This document shows, piece after piece, positions 6,277 through 12,408 of a stretch of DNA of 12,408 nucleotides. A program made the position numbers and the translations under genes. This DNA is from Lachnospiraceae bacterium (lineage in GTDB: Bacteria > Bacillota > Clostridia > Lachnospirales > Lachnospiraceae), in contig CAAFJI010000340.1 of NCBI GenBank assembly GCA_900763175.1, forward strand, positions 1 to 12,408. Direction: 5' to 3'. The notes beneath the pieces are model-generated. The model was not told the DNA's origin. It saw only the letters and a list, made by a program, of their open reading frames with translations, and did not search any database. The first letter of the stretch is position 1. Each line of letters starts with the position of its first letter.

Positions 6277-7409
6277 AAGTACTGATCTTATCATGCAATA
6301 CCGGCGGAGGTCACAATTCAGCAGGCAGAGCCATTGCAGAGGCAATGCTTGAGCAGGGAGATGAAGCCTATGTGCTGGATTATCTCGCTCTTGCAGGAGA
6401 GGGAGTGTCCAGGCTGGTGGGAGATGGATACGTGCAGATCGTGAAAAGGACTCCCAGGCTTTTTGGCATTGTCTATAAGCTGGGAATGGGTGTAAGCAGG
6501 ATTACCAGGAAATCCCCTGTATACTATGTAAATGGCCGTATGGCCAAATATCTCAGACAATATATCAAAGAAAATCCAGTAGATGTGGTTGTGATGCCTC
6601 ATCTTTATCCGGCAGAGACCATTACCTACATGAAAAGAAAAGGGATGGAACTTCCCCTTACAGTAGCGGTGATGACGGACTATACCTGCATTCCTTTTTG
6701 GGAGGAAACTGAGTGTGATTACTATATTACACCTCATGAAAGCCTGATAAGGTCCTGTGTGAGAAGAGGAGTCCCCGAGGAGAAGCTGGTCCCTCTTGGA
6801 ATTCCGGTTTCCAGGATCTGCAGGAAAAATATTTCAAAAGAAACCGCCAGGGAGAAGCTTGGTCTTGACCAGGATAAAAAATATATCCTTGCAGCGGGAG
6901 GAAGCATGGGTGCCGGCGATATGAAGAAGCTGGCAGAGTGCATTTTAGATGCCACGAAAAAGGAAGAACTGATCGTTGTCTGCGGAAATAACCAGAAAAC
7001 CATGAGTCGGCTGAAAAAGGCATTTGGAAATGAAAAACGTATCAAAATCCTTGGCTATACCACGCAGATGACATTATATATGAAGGCCTGTGACGTGCTT
7101 TTTACAAAGCCTGGCGGTCTTACCTCTACGGAAGGAGCCGTGGCGGGAATCCCAATGGTCCACACAGCACCAATTCCGGGATGTGAAACTGCCAACCGGA
7201 AGTTTTTCAGAAAAGCGGGCATGAGTATTTCAGCCAGAACTATAAAGGGGCAGGTGGAAGCAGGAATCCGGCTTCTTTATGACAATGAGTCAGCTGAAAA
7301 AATGAGAGAGCGTCAGCGTAAATATATTAATGCTGACGCAGCAGAAGATATTTGTGGGTTTATCCATGAGAAAACAGAGGAAAAAGAGGTGGCAGGAAAA
7401 TGGATATGA
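6273..7409 (+). CDS. MGDG synthase/UgtP-type glycosyltransferase
   Basis: This 378-residue GT-B glycosyltransferase resembles monogalactosyl- and glucosyl-diacylglycerol synthases (GT28). The N-terminal half has MKVLILSCNTGGGHNSAG, the acceptor-side SxxTGxGH loop (7-14), and TDYTCIPFWEE (135-145), matching TDY-x-H/W segments of the MGDG_synth domain. The C-terminal half carries the nucleotide-sugar site GGSMGAGD (209-216) and KPGGLTSTEG (279-288). It probably moves glucose or galactose from a UDP-sugar to diacylglycerol or a related lipid at the inner membrane face. The sugar and acceptor are not determinable here. I chose ATG 6273 because it overlaps the upstream TGA as ATGA, has GGAG 6 bases upstream, and gives the usual MKVLIL start. 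An in-frame ATG at 6261 would add MEST but has poor ribosome-site spacing. Coupling to a PlsY-like gene suggests one glycolipid or membrane-lipid unit. Confidence 0.85.
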   Translation: MKVLILSCNTGGGHNSAGRAIAEAMLEQGDEAYVLDYLALAGEGVSRLVGDGYVQIVKRTPRLFGIVYKLGMGVSRITRKSPVYYVNGRMAKYLRQYIKENPVDVVVMPHLYPAETITYMKRKGMELPLTVAVMTDYTCIPFWEETECDYYITPHESLIRSCVRRGVPEEKLVPLGIPVSRICRKNISKETAREKLGLDQDKKYILAAGGSMGAGDMKKLAECILDATKKEELIVVCGNNQKTMSRLKKAFGNEKRIKILGYTTQMTLYMKACDVLFTKPGGLTSTEGAVAGIPMVHTAPIPGCETANRKFFRKAGMSISARTIKGQVEAGIRLLYDNESAEKMRERQRKYINADAAEDICGFIHEKTEEKEVAGKWI

Positions 7410-8089
7410 AGGTAATTGCCCATATTAAGAGTGATTTTCCTGCGAAATTTGGAATTCCCCACCAGAGTGGCAGGATTGAAGAATTAAAGGCAGAGATTAT
7501 TTTTGAGCCAGAATACAGAAATCCAGATGCTGTGAGAGGACTTGAGGAATACACCCATATCTGGCTGATCTGGGAATTCTCTCAGGCAGTACGTCAGAGT
7601 TGGTCCCCAACAGTGCGGCCACCCAGACTTGGGGGAAATGTGAGAAAAGGTGTTTTTGCCACTCGATCCCCCTTTCGTCCCAATCCTATAGGACTTTCCA
7701 GTGTGAAGCTGGAGAAGGTGGATTTTACTGATATGGGTCCTGTGCTTCATGTATCAGGGGCAGATCTTATGGATGGTACTCCTATCTATGATATCAAGCC
7801 TTATCTGGCTTATGCAGACAGCCATCCACAGGCGGCTGGCGGTTTTACGGACAGAATCGCAGACCATAAGCTGAAGGTGGAGTTTCCGGAGAATCTGCTG
7901 GGAAAGATCCCGGAGGAGAAAAGAGCAGCACTTCTTGCTGTTCTTGCCGACGATCCAAGACCAGGCTATCAGAAAAGTGCAGAAAGAGAATATGGAATGT
8001 CCTTTGGAAGGTGGGATGTCCATTTTAAGGTACAGGGGGAAATCTTAGTGGTCTTTGCAGTGGAGAATCTTCAAAAAAAACCAGAATAA
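7400..8089 (+). CDS. trmO: tRNA t6A37 N6-methyltransferase TrmO (TsaA family)
   Basis: The 229-residue enzyme adds a methyl group from SAM to threonylcarbamoyladenosine at position 37 of certain ANN-decoding tRNAs, giving m6t6A. The family N-terminal beta-barrel domain (TsaA/UPF0066) spans about 1-140, with GLEEYTHIWLIWEF (47-60), GVFATRSPFRPNPIGLS (84-100) and DLMDGTPIYDIKPYL (122-136). A smaller C-terminal domain (about 150-229) contains RPGYQ (177-181), YGMSF and FKVQ, typical of longer bacterial TrmO. The reading frame overlaps the glycosyltransferase end. ATG 7400 has AGAGGTGG 7 bases upstream. A second ATG at 7406 makes another ATGA overlap and has AGGA 8 bases upstream, so the true start may be two codons later. 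Its place behind two lipid genes appears to be shared transcription rather than shared function. Confidence 0.92.
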   Translation: MDMKVIAHIKSDFPAKFGIPHQSGRIEELKAEIIFEPEYRNPDAVRGLEEYTHIWLIWEFSQAVRQSWSPTVRPPRLGGNVRKGVFATRSPFRPNPIGLSSVKLEKVDFTDMGPVLHVSGADLMDGTPIYDIKPYLAYADSHPQAAGGFTDRIADHKLKVEFPENLLGKIPEEKRAALLAVLADDPRPGYQKSAEREYGMSFGRWDVHFKVQGEILVVFAVENLQKKPE

Positions 8090-8121
8090 AGGGAGATTCC
8101 AAAGAGAATCCGAAAAAAAGC

Positions 8122-8150
8122 TTGCAAAAAGGAAATTTTTTTCTTAAAAT
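8122..8150 (+). promoter_or_regulatory. Sigma-A promoter of aspartate kinase
   Basis: A -35 TTGCAA (8122-8127) and a -10 TAAAAT (8145-8150) are separated by 17 bases rich in A/T tracts. The predicted start near 8157 leaves a leader of only about 23 bases, so there is no room for a lysine riboswitch or T-box. Control of this gene would have to be at the promoter or by enzyme feedback. Confidence 0.75.
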
Positions 8151-8179
8151 GGAGAAAAAGTTTTTGAGGAGCAAGGTTT

Positions 8180-9499
8180 ATGAAAAAAGTTGTAAAGTTT
8201 GGAGGAAGCTCCCTGGCAAATGCGGAGCAGTTTGAGAAAGTAGGAGACATTATCAGAAGTGAAGAGAGCAGACGCTTTGTTGTTCCTTCTGCACCTGGTA
8301 AAAGATTCGACGGAGATACGAAGGTAACAGACCTTCTGTACGGCTGTTATGATGCAACTGGAAATGATGGAGATTTTGAAAAAATCCTGGAAGAAATCAA
8401 ATCTCGTTATTATGAGATTATAAAAGGTCTTTCCCTTGACTTTTCCCTGGAAGAGGATTTCCAGCTTATCAAAGAGAATTTTAAAGCACAGATTGGCAGA
8501 GACTATGCTGCTTCCCGTGGAGAATACCTTAACGGTAAGGTGATGGCAGCTTATCTTGGCTATGAGTTTGTAGATGCAGCAGATGTGATCCGTTTTGACA
8601 AAAACGGAAACCTGGATTCCGAAAAGACAGACAGGCTTCTGAATAAGAGGCTTTCCAAATGTGAGAATGCCGTTGTCCCAGGATTTTATGGAGCAAAGGA
8701 AGACGGAACCGTTACAACCTTTTCAAGAGGCGGTTCCGATGTGACAGGTTCTTTGGTTGCCAAGGCAATCAAAGCCGATATGTATGAGAACTGGACAGAC
8801 GTATCCGGCTTCCTCGTGACAGATCCAAGAATTGTAAAGAATCCGGCTGTGATTGAAACAATTACATACAGAGAACTTCGTGAGCTTTCCTACATGGGTG
8901 CAACAGTACTCCATGAAGACGCCATTTTCCCTGTAAGAAAAGAAGGAATCCCTATTAATATCCGTAACACCAACCGTCCGGAAGATAAGGGAACCTTCAT
9001 TGTAGAGAGTACATGCAGAAAACCGAAATACACCATCACGGGTATCGCTGGTAAAAAAGGCTTCTGCTCTATCAACATTGAAAAATCCATGATGAACAGT
9101 GAGATCGGTTTTGGCAGAAAAGTACTCCAGGTATTTGAGGATCAGGGAATCAGCTTTGAGCACGTACCATCTGGAATTGATACAATGACCGTATATGTGC
9201 ACCAGGATGAGTTTGAGGAAAAAGAACAGCAGGTAATTGCAGGAATCCACCGCCTGGTTCAGCCGGATTTCGTAGAAATGGAGTCTGATCTTGCATTGAT
9301 CGCAGTTGTAGGCCGTGGAATGAAATCCACCAGAGGTACAGCAGGAAGAATCTTCTCCGCACTGGCGCACGCAAATGTCAATGTAAAGATGATCGATCAG
9401 GGCTCCAGTGAGTTAAATATTATCATTGGTGTTGAGAACCGTGATTTTGAAAACGCAGTGAAAGCAATTTACGATATTTTCGTTTTAACACAGATGTAA
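8180..9499 (+). CDS. lysC: Aspartate kinase
   Basis: The 439-residue enzyme phosphorylates aspartate with ATP, the first step towards lysine, threonine, methionine and diaminopimelate for the wall. The N-terminal kinase domain has KFGGSS (6-11), the TDLL segment (50-53), NGKVMAAYLG (118-127) and FSRGGSDVTGSLVA (181-194), followed by YENWTDVSGFLVTDPR (202-217) and ELSYMGATVLHEDAI (235-249). Two C-terminal ACT domains follow at about 290-355 and 370-439; family members bind feedback amino acids there. Length and order fit the clostridial single-function enzyme; there is no fused homoserine dehydrogenase. Ribosome site GAGGAG (8166-8171) is 8 bases from the ATG. The gene has its own promoter and terminator, so it appears to be transcribed alone. 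Which amino acid inhibits it cannot be read from the sequence. Confidence 0.95.
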   Translation: MKKVVKFGGSSLANAEQFEKVGDIIRSEESRRFVVPSAPGKRFDGDTKVTDLLYGCYDATGNDGDFEKILEEIKSRYYEIIKGLSLDFSLEEDFQLIKENFKAQIGRDYAASRGEYLNGKVMAAYLGYEFVDAADVIRFDKNGNLDSEKTDRLLNKRLSKCENAVVPGFYGAKEDGTVTTFSRGGSDVTGSLVAKAIKADMYENWTDVSGFLVTDPRIVKNPAVIETITYRELRELSYMGATVLHEDAIFPVRKEGIPINIRNTNRPEDKGTFIVESTCRKPKYTITGIAGKKGFCSINIEKSMMNSEIGFGRKVLQVFEDQGISFEHVPSGIDTMTVYVHQDEFEEKEQQVIAGIHRLVQPDFVEMESDLALIAVVGRGMKSTRGTAGRIFSALAHANVNVKMIDQGSSELNIIIGVENRDFENAVKAIYDIFVLTQM

Positions 9500-9510
9500 G
9501 AAACAGGATT

Positions 9511-9563
9511 GAAATACAAAAGATAATAAGACAAGAAATGAAAATATAAAAGATAAAAAGACA
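9511..9563 (+). repeat. Imperfect direct repeat, two units about 30 bases apart
   Basis: The unit at 9511-9533 recurs at 9540-9563. The best-conserved part is ACAAAAGATAATAAGACA versus ATAAAAGATAAAAAGACA (16 of 18 identical). The units are AT-rich, lie between the aspartate kinase stop and its terminator, and the second unit runs into the terminator stem. Confidence 0.6.
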
Positions 9564-9588
9564 GCTCGCAGATTGTGAGCTGTTTTTT
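9561..9588 (+). terminator. Rho-independent terminator after aspartate kinase
   Basis: Stem ACAGCTCGC (9561-9569) / GTGAGCTGT (9575-9583), including one G-T pair, has loop AGATT and is followed by a six-T tract (9583-9588). Upstream A's could extend the stem against the T tract. Confidence 0.9.
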
Positions 9589-9666
9589 CAAACACAATCT
9601 TGAGCGTGTCTGAAAAATCATTCCTGCAATCTGCACGCTCTGGTAGGGAAAGCGAGGAGACAAAAC
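9589..9666 (+). promoter_or_regulatory. Leader before the helicase gene with inverted repeats
   Basis: GAGCGTG (9602-9608) and CACGCTC (9634-9640) can form a hairpin with a 25-base loop. CACAATCT (9593-9600) and CAATCTGC (9627-9634) are each complementary to the centre of the upstream terminator (9570-9577 and 9568-9575). I see no convincing sigma-A promoter or LexA-type site. Ribosome site AGGAGA (9655-9660) lies 6 bases before ATG 9667. A regulatory role is inference. Confidence 0.35.
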
Positions 9667-12018
9667 ATGGAAAAGCCGGTGGTCCGCATATCTGTGAGAA
9701 ATCTTGTGGAATTTATATTGAGAAACGGAGATCTTGACAGTGGTCGTGGAACCATAGACAAAGAGGCTATGCTAAAAGGCAGCAGGATCCACCGCAAGCT
9801 TCAGAAGCAGATGGGAGGCAGCTACAGAGCAGAAGTTTTCCTGAAGATGGAAACAGAGTATGAGGATCTTTCCATTCTCGTAGAAGGAAGAGCTGACGGT
9901 ATTTTCTCAGAGGAGGAACAAATCTGGATTGACGAGATAAAGGGAATATATGGCAATGTAGACCATCTTGCAGGACCGGTCTTGCTGCATCGTGCCCAGG
10001 CAATGTGTTATGGATATATTTACGGAACACAGGAAAAGCTTTCTGAAATCGGAATCCAGATGACTTATGCCAACCTTGATACGGAAAATCTGAAAAGGTT
10101 TCGTGAACGAATTTCCATGGAACAGCTGGAAAGCTGGTATCAGCATATTATGGATGAGTATCACAAATGGATGAGCTTCCGACTGGAATGGAAGCAGAAG
10201 AGAAACCAGTCCATAAAAGAACTGAAATTTCCTTTTGAATACCGAAAGGGCCAGCGAAAGATTGTAAGTGGTGTTTATCATACCATAACTACAGGGAGGC
10301 AGCTTTTTGTGCAGGCACCTACAGGTGTTGGAAAGACCATGTCTGCCATATTTCCTGCAGTACGTGCAGTGGGAGAGGGAAAAGGGGATATGATTTTCTA
10401 TCTTACAGCCAAGACCATTACAAGAACAGTGGCAGAGGATGCTTTCGATATTCTAAGACAGCAGGGAATGAATTATAAGGTAGTGACTATTACTGCCAAG
10501 GAGAAACTGTGCTTCATGGAGGAAACAAAATGCGACCCAGCAGTGTGCCCTTATGCAAAGGGGCATTTTGACCGGGTAAATGATGCCGTCTATGAGCTTT
10601 GGACAAAGGGAAATCTTTATGACCGCCAGCACATTCTGGACCAGGCTGAAAAGTGGAAGGTGTGTCCTTTTGAAATGTGTCTTGATCTGGCTTTGTGGGT
10701 AGATGGAGTTATCTGTGACTATAACTATGTTTTTGACCCAAGAGTATATTTAAAACGCTTTTTCGCTGAAAATACAGCAGGAGATTATATTTTCCTCATT
10801 GATGAGGCACATAACCTGGTAGACAGGGGAAGAGAGATGTACAGCGCTGCCATCTGTAAGGAAGATGTACAGCTGGCTGCTAAAAAGATGAAGGAAAAGG
10901 CTCCTCGTCTTCACCGCACCCTGGGAAAACTGAAAAAACAGCTGAAAGAGCTGCAGCGGGAATGTGAAAACTATAAGATTTTACCTGGAACCGGAGCCAT
11001 TACCATGACCATCCTGAAAATACAGGGAGAATTTGACACTTTTCTTGAGGAAAATAAAGAAGTGGAGCTGGAAGATGACACTCTGCAGTTTTATTTTGAT
11101 ATCCGGAATTTTCTGAATATTGCAGAGCTGGTAGATGAAAATTATGTGGTCTATGGAGAAAACGGAGAGGACGGCAAATTCCGGCTGAAGCTGTTTTGTG
11201 TTAATCCTGCAGTGAATCTGGGAGCGTATCTGAAAAAGGGAAGAAGCGCCATATTTTTTTCTGCGACCCTGCTTCCCATGGGATACTATCGGAAACTGCT
11301 CAGCAGCAGGGATGACGATTATGGAATTTATGTGGAATCTCCTTTTTCCCAGGAGAAGAGATGTATCCTTAACGGACTGGATGTGAGTACTTTATATACC
11401 CGGAGGGGTTACGAGGAATATCACAAAATTGCAGAATACATTGCCAAAACCATATGGCAGAAAAAAGGAAATTACATGGTCTTTTTTCCATCCTATAGAA
11501 TGTTGGAAGAGGTTTATGAAATCTATCAGGAAGAATTTTCTGTAAACTGGATTCAGTGTATAGAACAGACAAGCGCCATGAATGAGCGGGAAAGAGAAGA
11601 ATTTCTGGAGGAATTTGAGAAAAAGGAGGAATCTTTGGTGGCATTTTGCATTATGGGAGGAATCTTTTCTGAGGGAATTGATCTCATCGGCGAAAAGCTG
11701 ATCGGAGCTATTATGGTGGGAACTGGGATTCCTCAAATTGGAAATGAGAGAGAAATTTTGCGCTCCTATTATGAAGAAAGGGGAGAAAATGGATTTGACT
11801 ATGCTTACCGCTATCCCGGGATGAATAAGGTTCTCCAGGCAGCCGGCAGGGTCATTCGTACCAGTGAGGATAGGGGAATCATACTTCTTCTGGATGAACG
11901 GTTCCGACAGAGGGAATACAGGAATCTGTTTCCAGTGGAATGGTCTGACAGAAAGGGCTGTACCTTGAATAATGTGGAGAATCTTATCCAGGAGTTCTGG
12001 AAAGAGGAAAAGGAATAA
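9667..12018 (+). CDS. PD-(D/E)XK nuclease fused to XPD/DinG-type iron-sulfur DNA helicase
   Basis: The protein has 783 residues. The N-terminal domain (about 1-160) looks like a RecB/Cas4-type nuclease: H42 in GSRIHRKLQ, D77 in VEGRADGI, E90-x-K92 in WIDEIKG, and QAMCY (111-115) for the QxxxY motif. The rest is a superfamily 2 helicase of the XPD/DinG group. Walker A is APTGVGKT (217-224). A cysteine cluster sits at C282, C289, C294 and C333 (with C338 nearby), placed as the 4Fe-4S domain. The DEAH box is at 379-382, followed by CDYNYVFDP (350-358), SATLLP (532-537), GGIFSEGIDL (664-673) and QAAGRVIR (724-731). It should unwind DNA 5'-3' with ATP and may cut it, suiting repair or recombination. 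All catalytic residues expected for both domains appear intact. The substrate and cellular role are unknown. Confidence 0.87.
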   Translation: MEKPVVRISVRNLVEFILRNGDLDSGRGTIDKEAMLKGSRIHRKLQKQMGGSYRAEVFLKMETEYEDLSILVEGRADGIFSEEEQIWIDEIKGIYGNVDHLAGPVLLHRAQAMCYGYIYGTQEKLSEIGIQMTYANLDTENLKRFRERISMEQLESWYQHIMDEYHKWMSFRLEWKQKRNQSIKELKFPFEYRKGQRKIVSGVYHTITTGRQLFVQAPTGVGKTMSAIFPAVRAVGEGKGDMIFYLTAKTITRTVAEDAFDILRQQGMNYKVVTITAKEKLCFMEETKCDPAVCPYAKGHFDRVNDAVYELWTKGNLYDRQHILDQAEKWKVCPFEMCLDLALWVDGVICDYNYVFDPRVYLKRFFAENTAGDYIFLIDEAHNLVDRGREMYSAAICKEDVQLAAKKMKEKAPRLHRTLGKLKKQLKELQRECENYKILPGTGAITMTILKIQGEFDTFLEENKEVELEDDTLQFYFDIRNFLNIAELVDENYVVYGENGEDGKFRLKLFCVNPAVNLGAYLKKGRSAIFFSATLLPMGYYRKLLSSRDDDYGIYVESPFSQEKRCILNGLDVSTLYTRRGYEEYHKIAEYIAKTIWQKKGNYMVFFPSYRMLEEVYEIYQEEFSVNWIQCIEQTSAMNEREREEFLEEFEKKEESLVAFCIMGGIFSEGIDLIGEKLIGAIMVGTGIPQIGNEREILRSYYEERGENGFDYAYRYPGMNKVLQAAGRVIRTSEDRGIILLLDERFRQREYRNLFPVEWSDRKGCTLNNVENLIQEFWKEEKE

Positions 12019-12019
12019 G

Positions 12020-12048
12020 TTGCAGCCTTCTTTGAAAAAGGGTATATT
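12020..12048 (+). promoter_or_regulatory. Possible promoter of the right-edge gene
   Basis: TTGCAG (12020-12025) and TATATT (12043-12048) are spaced by 17 bases. The predicted start near 12055 keeps the ribosome site AAAGGAG (12059-12065) in the transcript. The -35 is weak. Confidence 0.4.
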
Positions 12049-12071
12049 GTCCTCATATAAAGGAGAAAAGA

Positions 12072-12408
12072 ATGAAAAAACATAAAAAAAGGCAATGGAT
12101 TTCAATTATTTTGGCAGCTGTTGTTCTGAAAGGATTTGCCGTAGCTCACTACGATGCCCTCATCCGGGAAGGATTTCCTACAAACTGCGATGCACATCTT
12201 GCAGAAGGCATTTTCCAAATGTGCTCTGGCATAAGCGTGAAAGCCTATGCCCAGGAGTCGGGCAGTCTTGCTTCTGTAACAGGGGAAGCGAAAATTCTCC
12301 CTATTTCGGATGGCAATCATAAATATCTGTTAAAAAGTGATGGCTTTTATTGTCTGAATGAGGACGGAACAAAGGACGGGATACAGGCAGTCCATTATTT
12401 TGACCATT
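12072..12408 (+). CDS. Secreted or membrane-anchored protein, N-terminal part (runs off the edge)
   Basis: ATG 12072 follows ribosome site AAAGGAG (12059-12065) by 6 bases, and the frame stays open for 112 codons to the window end. The N-terminus is MKKHKKRQW then a hydrophobic stretch (about 9-26, ISIILAAVVLKGFAVA), as in an export signal or membrane anchor. KAYAQES (57-63) also resembles a signal-peptidase site, at an unusual distance. The visible C-terminal part contains YLLKSDGFYCLNEDGT (85-100), a Gly/aromatic/Asp pattern reminiscent of extracellular beta-hairpin repeats such as wall-binding modules. That similarity is weak. Two cysteines (C39, C51) lie between. Function is unknown. It starts 54 bases after the helicase stop and may have its own promoter. 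Confidence 0.8.
   Translation, partial: MKKHKKRQWISIILAAVVLKGFAVAHYDALIREGFPTNCDAHLAEGIFQMCSGISVKAYAQESGSLASVTGEAKILPISDGNHKYLLKSDGFYCLNEDGTKDGIQAVHYFDH

Noticed and set aside
8095..8110. Small hairpin GATTC/GAATC after trmO considered as a terminator
   Set aside because: The 5-bp stem is weak and is followed by A-rich sequence, not a T run.
8090..8179. Lysine riboswitch or T-box before aspartate kinase
   Set aside because: Only 90 bases lie between the genes, a promoter occupies the middle, and the leader is about 23 bases.
8723..9370. Minus-strand open frame of 215 codons
   Set aside because: It lies wholly inside the aspartate kinase gene; it is a coding shadow.
12032..12061. TTGAAA/TATAAA promoter with an 18-base spacer before the right-edge gene
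   Set aside because: Its -10 overlaps the ribosome site, so transcripts would start after it. The pair at 12020-12048 fits better.
11392..12105. Minus-strand open frame of 237 codons
   Set aside because: It is antisense to the helicase C-terminal motor motifs; its Phe/Ser/Leu-rich content is typical of the complement of Glu/Lys-rich genes.

Overview
The window looks like ordinary chromosomal DNA of a low-to-mid GC Gram-positive anaerobe of the Clostridia, most likely Lachnospiraceae (Blautia/Dorea/Ruminococcus-like). This is inferred from the AGGAGG-type ribosome sites, the AT-rich sigma-A promoters with 17-bp spacers, the clostridial style of the proteins (3D-domain wall protein, aspartate kinase, RlmD-like methyltransferase, DUF1622 protein) and the gene mix. 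No mobile element, CRISPR array or phage gene is visible.

Layout. The left edge (1-97) is a GC-rich string of stem-loops ending in a forward terminator, probably the 3' end of an unidentified RNA or leader. It converges on a minus-strand tRNA-Gly(GCC) (166-238), which has its own promoter and terminator. The two convergent T-tracts are part of one long hairpin (92-140). From 341 onward all genes read forward: a secreted SH3/3D-domain wall protein with promoter and terminator; a PAP2 membrane phosphatase; and a group made of a small alarmone synthetase, a 23S rRNA uracil methyltransferase, a DUF1622 membrane protein and a large lipoprotein (2025-5591). Next is a tight three-gene unit, PlsY-like acyltransferase, MGDG-synthase-type glycosyltransferase and TrmO (5665-8089), then a single-gene aspartate kinase unit with its own promoter and terminator (8122-9588). 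After a repeat-rich intergenic stretch comes a 783-residue PD-(D/E)XK nuclease / XPD-DinG helicase fusion (9667-12018). A secreted or membrane-anchored protein starts at 12072 and runs off the right edge.

How they fit together. Several products act at the envelope: the 3D protein on wall glycan, PAP2 on a lipid phosphate such as undecaprenyl pyrophosphate, PlsY-like plus glycosyltransferase on (lyso)phosphatidate and glycolipid, and the lipoprotein and DUF1622 protein in or on the membrane. Others are housekeeping: tRNA and rRNA modification, the stringent response and the aspartate pathway.

The points most worth a second look are the structured left edge with mutually exclusive pairings, the long hairpin between convergent transcripts, the aspartate-kinase/helicase intergenic region with three related complementary segments around its terminator, the nuclease-helicase fusion, and the divergent PlsY paralogue coupled to a glycolipid-type glycosyltransferase. 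I found no clear new multi-gene system; the rest is recognisable core genome.
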